Source: Candidatus Dadabacteria bacterium
GTDB lineage: Bacteria; Desulfobacterota_D; UBA1144; Nemesobacterales; Nemesobacteraceae
Direction: 5' to 3'
Assembly: GCA_951812735.1 (NCBI GenBank)
Contig: OX638332.1
Span: 442,732 to 506,731 of the forward strand
Length of the DNA: 64,000 nucleotides
The notes under the pieces were generated by a model. That model made no database searches. It saw only the letters and a program-made list of their open reading frames with translations, and was not told the origin of the DNA. This document shows, in pieces, positions 57,869 to 64,000 of the stretch. Position numbers and translations under genes: made by a program. Numbering within the stretch: the stretch's first letter is position 1; every line of letters starts with the position of its first letter.

Positions 57869-57994
57869 TTTTATGATACGGACTATGATTGTCGTCATTA
57901 CAATTTCCTGCAGTCATTTTCGACTGATCAAGTTACGCGGGTGCTCTGGAATCCGAACCGCGTCACAGGTTCAGATTGAAGGAGGCGACGGCTG

Positions 57995-60022
57995 ATGAAT
58001 GATCCTATTGAGGGCGGTACAGGCCAGCCACTGAGCTTGCTCGACGAGTTCATATTGATGCTCCTTGACGAGGAGAGTGGCTATTTTTACCAAATACCCG
58101 CTCAGAAAATGAACTGCGTTATCATCGGTGCAGCACTCGCGGAACTTTCCCTCCTTCTGCGTATCGACACAGACGTAGAGTCACTCCACATTCTGGATCC
58201 AACAGAAACGGGCAACCCCAGCTTGGACCTAATTCTCAAGGAAATCGTCGATGAGCCGGTTCGGCACAACGCCCAATACTGGATTGAAAAGCTCATCCAC
58301 CATGCGGAAACAATCATTGATTTGACGTTAGAGAACCTGGTCGAGCTGGAAATTCTGGAACATCATCAGGGTGATTTTTGGACAGTTGCACCTGACAAAC
58401 TATATGGGACCACAAACGGCGACTCCGATAATGGAATTATAGGTCAGTTCATTAGAACCAGGATCGGCAAAGACATCTTTTCAGACGATATTCCATATCC
58501 GCGAGACATTATCATCATTTGCCTGATAGAAGCATGCGATATCTTTCCCCTCATATTTAAGCTCGACAAAAAGGCGGAAGAACGGATCAAGCTTCTCTGC
58601 AGGATGGACCTCATCGGTCGTTCAATGGCGGACGCGGTCGAACAGAACATCAATAATCCGCTGCTTACAAGTTCTCATCTTGGCAAAAAAATCCCGCGCG
58701 TTTCACTTCATCGGCTACTGCTTAATCCACATACTCGTGGTGGGAACCTCCCAGCTCTTTTTGCAGATTTGACAAAGGAGTACGGCCCAGTTTTTGAGAT
58801 CGCTCCTCCTTTTTCAAAGCCGAATATTTTTCTTTCCGGACCAGAAATAAACCGCTGGATACGTCGACACGGACGGAAGTACCTGACATCCAAGAACCTC
58901 TTTGGCGACTTTGAGAAAGTGTATGGGGCGGTAGGCATATTACCTGCCCTGGATGGCGCGGACCATTTCCGGTATCGAAAAACCATGACTCCAGCCTACT
59001 CCCGTGGGAGACTGGAAGGACAGCTGGATGTGGTCTACAGTAAGGCTCGCGAATACATGGCAAATTGGAAAGTGGGGGAAAGCTATCCTGCAAGGGACCT
59101 GTGCCGAAAAATGATTAACGCTCAGATGTCACCTTTATCCCTTAACATTGAAACGCAGGATATCATGGACGATATAATTGCCTACAAGGAGCGGGCACTC
59201 ACCACCCATCTCTTAAACATCCTGCCAAAATTCATGCTGGAAACACCGGGAATGAAACGCAGGGCCAAGGCAATAGGCACTTTGATAGAGCGGGTACAAA
59301 GTGTCCATACAGCAGCCCAACGGGCCGGTTGTCCGCGAAACTTTGTGGATGATCTGCTAAGCCTCAATGCGAACTACCCGCTCTTGATGCCCGAGTCGAA
59401 TCTGAGTTTCGCTCTATCGGCAGTGGTGCTTGCCAGCATGTACCTGGGTGATGGCTTTAACTTCGCCCTTTATGCCATGGCGTCACAACCTGAGCTTTAC
59501 GACAAAATTCGAAGTGAAGCCGACGCACTGTTTTCAAACGGTGATCCAACCGGCAAAGACTTCACTCCCGCCAATATAGAAATCACCGATCGCTTCATCA
59601 ATGAATGCCTTCGGGTGTACCCGGTTGTTCCAATGTCTATGCGTGGCGTCGTGAATACGTTCACGGTCGAGGGCTACGAAATACCCCGGGGGGCCAGAGT
59701 AACCATTGCACAAACCGCCCCGCACTATATGGAAGATTCCTTCCCGGATCCCTTTTCATTTGATATCGACCGCTATTTGCCGCCTCGCAACGAGCATAGA
59801 AACCCCGGATACGCCCCATACGGACTGGGCCCGCACACGTGCCTTGGCGCCCGATGGATGACCCTGCATATGGCTGTTAACCTGTTGATCATAGCGCATT
59901 ACTTTACTCTTCGCGTATACCCCGAAGACTATAAACTTGGGATCAACTCGTTTCCATCAATGAAGCCGAACAAAAAGCTTAAATTCCATATCGCCGAACA
60001 GAAACACGAACTGCCCATCTAA
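57995..60022 (+). CDS. GPP34 (GOLPH3-like) domain fused to cytochrome P450
   Basis: 675 residues; AAGGAGG lies 9 bases before the ATG. Residues ~12-225 resemble the GPP34 family: LSLLDEFILMLLDEESGYF, VIIGAALAELSLLLRIDTD, LHILDPTETGNPSLDLILKE, then LVELEILEHH. Eukaryotic members bind phosphoinositides at Golgi membranes; bacterial ones are poorly understood. Residues ~235-675 are a P450: the ExxR motif is E537-x-x-R540 in FINECLRVYP, and the heme ligand is C616 in YGLGPHTCLG (Tyr replaces the usual Phe). The I-helix around VVLASMYLGDGFNFALYAMA seems to lack the common acid-Thr pair. Likely a membrane-tethered oxidation of a lipid. No fused reductase; redox partners unknown. Confidence 0.85.
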   Translation: MNDPIEGGTGQPLSLLDEFILMLLDEESGYFYQIPAQKMNCVIIGAALAELSLLLRIDTDVESLHILDPTETGNPSLDLILKEIVDEPVRHNAQYWIEKLIHHAETIIDLTLENLVELEILEHHQGDFWTVAPDKLYGTTNGDSDNGIIGQFIRTRIGKDIFSDDIPYPRDIIIICLIEACDIFPLIFKLDKKAEERIKLLCRMDLIGRSMADAVEQNINNPLLTSSHLGKKIPRVSLHRLLLNPHTRGGNLPALFADLTKEYGPVFEIAPPFSKPNIFLSGPEINRWIRRHGRKYLTSKNLFGDFEKVYGAVGILPALDGADHFRYRKTMTPAYSRGRLEGQLDVVYSKAREYMANWKVGESYPARDLCRKMINAQMSPLSLNIETQDIMDDIIAYKERALTTHLLNILPKFMLETPGMKRRAKAIGTLIERVQSVHTAAQRAGCPRNFVDDLLSLNANYPLLMPESNLSFALSAVVLASMYLGDGFNFALYAMASQPELYDKIRSEADALFSNGDPTGKDFTPANIEITDRFINECLRVYPVVPMSMRGVVNTFTVEGYEIPRGARVTIAQTAPHYMEDSFPDPFSFDIDRYLPPRNEHRNPGYAPYGLGPHTCLGARWMTLHMAVNLLIIAHYFTLRVYPEDYKLGINSFPSMKPNKKLKFHIAEQKHELPI

Positions 60023-60095
60023 TGCACTATGATCCCTGAATACGTTGGCGCATCCGTGCTCATTGGGCTTCCTCCTAATTTCTGTTCATCCTTGC

Positions 60096-60124
60096 GTTAC
60101 ACCCGGTTGACCGGGTCCTATAAT
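60096..60124 (+). promoter_or_regulatory. Candidate promoter for the FAD oxidoreductase
   Basis: GTTACA (60096-60101), 17 bases, TATAAT (60119-60124), 22 bases before ATG 60146. A consensus -10 with a four-of-six -35. The shared cluster element is absent here. Confidence 0.45.
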
Positions 60125-60145
60125 GGGCAAGTACATTAAGAGGCT

Positions 60146-61540
60146 ATGGTGCCGGCTATGAACGAAACGAGGAACACTGGAAAAATGAGAAAAGTTGCAA
60201 TTATCGGTGGTGGAGTATCCGGGTTGGGGGTGGCTTGGGCTTTGCACAAACACCCCGATCTGTTCGAGTTCCGAATTTTTGAAGCCCAGTCTCAGCTTGG
60301 TGGTAACGCCATAACAGCTGACATGCCTCAAAAAGATGGAACCTCGATCCCGTTCGATATTTCCGTTACCGCGTGCATTCCATCGGCATACCACCATATG
60401 GTGCTGTTCATGCAGCAGCACGGTATTGACCTGCTAGACACCAAATTCAACTACAGCGTAAAGTACCGTGGCGAAATCTATGCACACGATTTCGACTCAG
60501 ACATCAGGAGGCAGCTGCAACCGGAAATCGCCAAGTTCCAGAAGCTCCTTAAGCGTCTCAAATGGTTCGGTCAGCTTAACCACTCCAGATCCCGATTGCT
60601 CAATGCTCTCAATCCATTTAACTACATCAGCATGGGTGCGGTCCTCAACTGGGGCAGGTTCTCCGGAGACTTCAGGTACAAGGTTCTGAAGCCGATGTTC
60701 GTCAATTTCCTGATGGCAACAAATGTGTTCGACATGCCCGCGTCCCTGTTTGCCCGATACCTTGAGTTTTTTGATATAGAGACCGCAACACCAATGCAAA
60801 CATGGGATATGGGTACGCGGCGTATATACGAGGAAATGTCTGCTGGATTTCGGGACAAGATATACCTTAACAGGCCCGTGAGAAAAGTGTATCGGCACAC
60901 ATCCGGTGTGGTCATTGAAGATGAGAACGGAACCACGGAGACATTTGACGATGTGGTCTTTGCGTGCAACGCGAACCAGACATTAATGATTCTTGACAAT
61001 CCGACTTTCTTGGAAAGCTTTCTTCTTTCTTCGATTCGTTACGAGAGCGAATTGCACAACCATACGGTTGTCCATTCGGACGCCTCGGTTCTCCCGGACA
61101 ACGCCGTCAAACCCCTCGAGACCCGGAGCAACTACATTGAACAGTATGGTGTGAGACCAGATAACTATGAAATCACCTACATCATGCACAATCAGCAACC
61201 CTGGGCAAAGAAATCGGACAAACCGTGCCTAGTGACCTACAACCCGATCAGTCGTATCAACGAAGAAAAAATCGTAAAGAAATGGTGGTTTCAGCATATC
61301 GTACACGATGTGTTTCACATAGCCTTTCTTGTTTATCTGTTTGGTTTCGTTCAGGGAAGGAAAAGGACCTGGCACTGTGGTGCCCACACTCTGATCAACA
61401 GTCAAGAGACATGTTTTGTTTCCGGCCTCGCTGCGGCGAGACAAATCGGAGCGGACTATCCGTTTCAGGATTCCGAAGCAAGGAAGTGGTTTAACTTTTA
61501 TGGACGTATCATGTACGGCTGGCGCTTCAGAAAGGCGTAA
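60146..61540 (+). CDS. FAD-dependent oxidoreductase, COG2907-like
   Basis: 464 residues from ATG 60146; ATG 60158 or 60185 (MRKVAIIGGG, with GAGGAA upstream) are alternatives. The dinucleotide-binding motif KVAIIGGGVSGLGVAWALHKH and FEAQSQLGGNA are those of amine-oxidase-superfamily flavoproteins. Further similarity (DGTSIPFDISVTACIPSAYHHMVLFMQQHGIDLLD; TPMQTWDMGTRRIYEEM) is to the 'predicted NAD/FAD-binding' group often found beside cyclopropane-fatty-acid and lipid-modification genes. It would oxidise or desaturate a lipid or supply electrons. It follows the P450 gene by 123 bases. Confidence 0.82.
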   Translation: MVPAMNETRNTGKMRKVAIIGGGVSGLGVAWALHKHPDLFEFRIFEAQSQLGGNAITADMPQKDGTSIPFDISVTACIPSAYHHMVLFMQQHGIDLLDTKFNYSVKYRGEIYAHDFDSDIRRQLQPEIAKFQKLLKRLKWFGQLNHSRSRLLNALNPFNYISMGAVLNWGRFSGDFRYKVLKPMFVNFLMATNVFDMPASLFARYLEFFDIETATPMQTWDMGTRRIYEEMSAGFRDKIYLNRPVRKVYRHTSGVVIEDENGTTETFDDVVFACNANQTLMILDNPTFLESFLLSSIRYESELHNHTVVHSDASVLPDNAVKPLETRSNYIEQYGVRPDNYEITYIMHNQQPWAKKSDKPCLVTYNPISRINEEKIVKKWWFQHIVHDVFHIAFLVYLFGFVQGRKRTWHCGAHTLINSQETCFVSGLAAARQIGADYPFQDSEARKWFNFYGRIMYGWRFRKA

Positions 61541-61581
61541 AACAGCCCTGGCATCTCGGTTCCGGGAGGCGTGGCAAGCTG

Positions 61582-62385
61582 TCAGTAGTCGTCATCGTCA
61601 TCCTCATCGTCATCTTCGGATTCATTGAGGCTATTGAGGGCCGCGACCGCTTCGGCGTGGAGTATCCGTTCGTAAGCGTCCTTAGCCGGCAACCCAATGG
61701 AGCGCATCAGCAAGTCCCGCGCCTTCTTCCGGTATTGGAAATTATCCAGCGCCAGCAAGCCGAGTGCGTATTGCAGGGGCACACTTTTCGCATTGGGAGC
61801 AAGAGCAAGAGCCCTTTCGAAGGAGGCAATGGCATCCTTTTTCCGCGCACCGTAAACTGTGCGGGCTATGAACGAACCCATTGCGCCAATCAATTCCGAA
61901 TGCCATCGCCCCAGGCTGAGATGCGCTGCAGGCAATTCGGGATTAATTCGAAGCGCATTTTCCGTTGATTCGCGTATTTTTTCCACCTGGCCCGCTGCTT
62001 CGAACACCCCGACAGTCTCCGCGCGCCGTCCGATAGCACGCGCCAGCTGCAGATGGGCATCCGCGTTGTTGGGGTCGGAGGTAACCGCCTTTCTCGCCAG
62101 CGTTACGGCCTGCTCAAGCAATTCTTTCTTCTCGCCTTTTTTGGCGATGTAGTTGGCGTGAACTGACAGCGACTTTGCGGAGAGCACAAACCCTTGTGAA
62201 GTTCCGAGGCTTTCACCGACCCGGGCCGCCTCGGCGAATCGCCCCTGCGTATAGGCCATCTTTGCCTCGTCAATAGTTTTTGCGTGGGCAACACCAATCA
62301 GCGCCAGAACGTATACAAAAACAAGACAACAGGAAAAAAACGGGCAGATCGCATTAACTGGATAGTGTTTATTCCGACTGTTCAT
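61582..62385 (-). CDS. Secreted TPR-repeat protein with Asp/Glu tail
   Basis: 267 residues. A signal peptide (FFSCCLVFVYVLALIGVAHA) is followed by tetratricopeptide-type helices: AKMAYTQGRFAEAARVGESLG, ARKAVTSDPNNADAHLQLARAIG, ENALRINPELPAAHLSLGRWH and DAIASFERALALAPNAKSVPLQYALGLLAL. The extreme C terminus is almost pure acid (SEDDDEDDDDDY), encoded by a GAT/GAC repeat at 61585-61620. It probably acts as a periplasmic scaffold. It faces the FAD gene tail to tail (41 bases), and its upstream gap carries the cluster element. Confidence 0.8.
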   Translation of the reverse strand: MNSRNKHYPVNAICPFFSCCLVFVYVLALIGVAHAKTIDEAKMAYTQGRFAEAARVGESLGTSQGFVLSAKSLSVHANYIAKKGEKKELLEQAVTLARKAVTSDPNNADAHLQLARAIGRRAETVGVFEAAGQVEKIRESTENALRINPELPAAHLSLGRWHSELIGAMGSFIARTVYGARKKDAIASFERALALAPNAKSVPLQYALGLLALDNFQYRKKARDLLMRSIGLPAKDAYERILHAEAVAALNSLNESEDDDEDDDDDY

Positions 62386-62799
62386 CTAACGGTTCCAGAG
62401 TAATTGGTGTCTGCAAGAAAACCGAAGGTTTGCACACCAGTTCGGACACGCCATGTAGCGTACCAACCACAAGAGCTATATTCAAATCTGGTGTACGGAA
62501 GTTCTGAAAAAAAAGCAGCACATACGGTTCATTTAAATTCACCAAACAGACATCAGCAGGATGCGCCACTATGGGCAGAGAACATAAAAATTCTGAGCTG
62601 GAACAGTTCGATGATGGAAATGTCTTTGCGAAAGTTTTTGCTTCGTGCGTTTGCCATAAAACGACTATTTTTCTGTGGATTTGTTAGTATCGTACCAGAT
62701 ATTTTGGCGAGTCAAGCATGTGATCCCCTATACATAACTTCGTGTAATCAGGTATATAATTACCAATTTAATAGCCCTAAATGGCAAGGTAGGTTCTAA
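62386..62799. promoter_or_regulatory. 414-base divergent gap, TPR gene versus response regulator
   Basis: For the TPR gene (minus strand) the shared element reads GTACACCAGATTTGAATATA (62501-62477 region), with TTGAAT at 62485-62480, 17 bases, then TACGCT (62462-62457) as a weak -10. The following GTTCTGAAAAAAAA (62501-62514) also recurs at 56569-56582. For the response regulator a TATACA at 62740-62750 is a possible -10. An open frame on the plus strand across the gap has no coding character. No RNA gene recognised. Confidence 0.5.
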
Positions 62800-63957
62800 A
62801 TGGACGACGGCAAAATCCGAATTTTGGTTGTCGATGATGAGATAGATTTAGAACAGCTTATGCTGCAGAGAATGCGGCGTGAAGTTCGCCGTGGCCGTTA
62901 CGAATTCGAATTTGCACACAATGGTGTGGAAGCCCTCGAACGTCTACGCAAAGACGGCGGGTTTGATATTGTACTGTCTGATATCAACATGCCCGTTATG
63001 GACGGGTTGACATTGTTGGGAAAGATACCGGAGGTAAACCCTGATGTTCGTGCCGTAATGGTCTCCGCATACGGCGATATGGAAAACATACGGACTGCTA
63101 TGAATCGTGGGGCATTCGACTTCGTTACCAAGCCGATAGACTTCATTGACCTGAAGATTACAATCGAACGTACGATTGAAAACCTTACTCTCTGGCGTAA
63201 CGCACTGAGTGCACGCGACCAACTTGTAGCTCTCCAGAACGAGCTTGACGTGGCACGGAAGATGCAGCAGGACATTCTTCCAAAATCCTTTCCGGTTTCT
63301 CAAGCATTTGATCTGTACGCAAGCATGGTTCCGGCTCTTTCCGTAGGCGGTGACTTTTTCGATGTTTATGAATTTAATGATGGCCGGGTTGGCGTTGCAA
63401 TAGCTGATGTGTCGGGCAAAGGAGTGCCCGCAGCAATGTTCATGATGGCCAGTCGCACACTGCTGAAGGCTTGCGCAGCAATCTCCGATTCTCCAGCCGC
63501 TGTGGTGGAACAGGTAAATACGATGTTGTCGGATGAAAACGATGCCATGACATTCGTAACCCTGTTATATGGCATTTACGATCCTGAAACGAAAAAACTC
63601 GTGTACGCAAACGGCGGACATAATCCGCCAGTCATTGTCAAACCGGATCTGACAACTGAACTATTAGAGTCAACGGGCGGAGTCGCTCTGGGTGTGATGC
63701 AAAATTTCAAATATCAGGAAAATACAGTCGCCCTTGAGCCGGGCTCCACGATTGTGTTTTACACTGACGGAGTAGTGGAAGCCGAAAAAGAAAATAAGGA
63801 ATTATTCGAAATGGACAGGTTTTGCCAAATTCTCCAAGACGGCACTTTCAAAGATGCCGAGGAAGTTACGAATGTGGTATTCAGCAAGGTCAAAGAATTC
63901 ACTGGTGAAAATCCGCAATCTGACGATATAACGTGTCTTGTTCTGCGAACCACATAA
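62800..63957 (+). CDS. Response regulator with PP2C-type (SpoIIE/RsbU) phosphatase output
   Basis: 385 residues. The receiver domain occupies 1-~125, with acidic pair D12/D13, phosphorylated D61 in FDIVLSDINMPVMDG, S89 and K111 (VTKPID). A coiled-coil linker (ARDQLVALQNELDVARKMQQDILPKSFP) leads to a SpoIIE/RsbU phosphatase domain: SVGGDFFDVYEFNDGRVGVAIADVSGKGVPAAMFM near 185-220, and QSDDITCLVLR at the end. Such proteins dephosphorylate anti-sigma-factor antagonists in partner-switching stress pathways. Its histidine kinase is not in the window. Confidence 0.93.
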   Translation: MDDGKIRILVVDDEIDLEQLMLQRMRREVRRGRYEFEFAHNGVEALERLRKDGGFDIVLSDINMPVMDGLTLLGKIPEVNPDVRAVMVSAYGDMENIRTAMNRGAFDFVTKPIDFIDLKITIERTIENLTLWRNALSARDQLVALQNELDVARKMQQDILPKSFPVSQAFDLYASMVPALSVGGDFFDVYEFNDGRVGVAIADVSGKGVPAAMFMMASRTLLKACAAISDSPAAVVEQVNTMLSDENDAMTFVTLLYGIYDPETKKLVYANGGHNPPVIVKPDLTTELLESTGGVALGVMQNFKYQENTVALEPGSTIVFYTDGVVEAEKENKELFEMDRFCQILQDGTFKDAEEVTNVVFSKVKEFTGENPQSDDITCLVLRTT

Positions 63958-64000
63958 TGGGCAAAGACAGTAGGATGCAAGTTTCACGTACGTTGATCGT
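63957..64000 (+). CDS. Possible start of a downstream gene, cut by the window edge
   Basis: ATG 63957 shares its A with the response-regulator stop (TAATG) and remains open for 14 codons to the edge (MGKDSRMQVSRTLI). A STAS anti-sigma antagonist or serine kinase would be the expected partner of the upstream phosphatase, but too little is visible to say. Confidence 0.35.
   Translation, partial: MGKDSRMQVSRTLI

Noticed and set aside
62404..62799. 131-codon plus-strand open frame before the response regulator
   Set aside because: It spans the divergent promoter region, shows no coding bias or motif, and starts without a ribosome-binding site.

Overview
The window looks like the chromosome of a Gram-negative, heterotrophic bacterium. 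It encodes TonB-dependent and TolC-type outer-membrane proteins, lipoproteins, a complete-looking 2-oxoglutarate dehydrogenase E1/E2 pair and a beta-oxidation operon. An rpoN-hpf-ptsN-hprK-rapZ block suggests a proteobacterial or Desulfobacterota/Dadabacteria-like lineage, but I cannot place the organism from this sequence alone. No transposase, integrase, CRISPR array, rRNA or phage gene was seen.

Layout. 0-9 kb: 3' end of a photolyase, a TraT-like lipoprotein, aspS, a divergent redoxin/MarR pair with a candidate operator, sucA-sucB, and a decayed outer-membrane barrel pseudogene. 9-18.6 kb: recG-topA, UDP-sugar genes (ugd plus an epimerase), a YjbQ/DUF1285-like pair and hemW. 18.6-23 kb: a TolC/MacA/MacB-ATPase efflux operon with no permease gene, running into a broken ammonium transporter. 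23-29 kb: eno-leuC-leuD, a DUF2905 membrane protein and an orphan peptide-type solute-binding lipoprotein. 29-35.4 kb: rpoN-hpf-ptsN-hprK-rapZ-EIIA(Man), an unknown gene, a HAD phosphatase and a very acidic small protein. 35.5-38.2 kb: a TonB-dependent receptor and two tRNA genes (Leu, Cys). 38.3-50.3 kb: a long minus-strand run with acyl-CoA dehydrogenase, 3-hydroxyacyl-CoA dehydrogenase, crotonase, thiolase, CDGSH protein, redoxin, glnS, a second crotonase, GNAT, purU, MoxR ATPase, VWA protein and PhzF.

50.5-64 kb is an accessory region. It opens with a PIN toxin/Phd antitoxin pair and uses CGN arginine codons more than the backbone, which favours AGA/AGG. It holds an RND (MMPL-type) exporter, a LolA-like outer-membrane lipoprotein-sorting protein and an outer-membrane barrel on the minus strand. 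Divergent from these are a sterol C-24-methyltransferase-like enzyme, a 675-residue protein fusing an N-terminal GPP34 (GOLPH3-like) domain to a cytochrome P450, and a COG2907-like FAD oxidoreductase. A TPR lipid-envelope-type secreted protein and a response-regulator phosphatase follow.

My main proposal is that 51.2-62.4 kb is one lipid (probably sterol or triterpenoid) tailoring and trafficking system. Two things support this beyond gene content. A roughly 20-base element (TACACCRGATTTGANTATA, containing a -35-like TTGANT) recurs in four intergenic gaps of this cluster, and in at least two a good -10 box follows at exactly 17 bases. A truncated second copy of the methyltransferase also sits between the barrel and LolA-like genes, and shares a perfect 42-base inverted repeat with the DNA downstream of the intact copy. 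The substrate is inferred from family membership; no sterol synthesis gene is present in the window.
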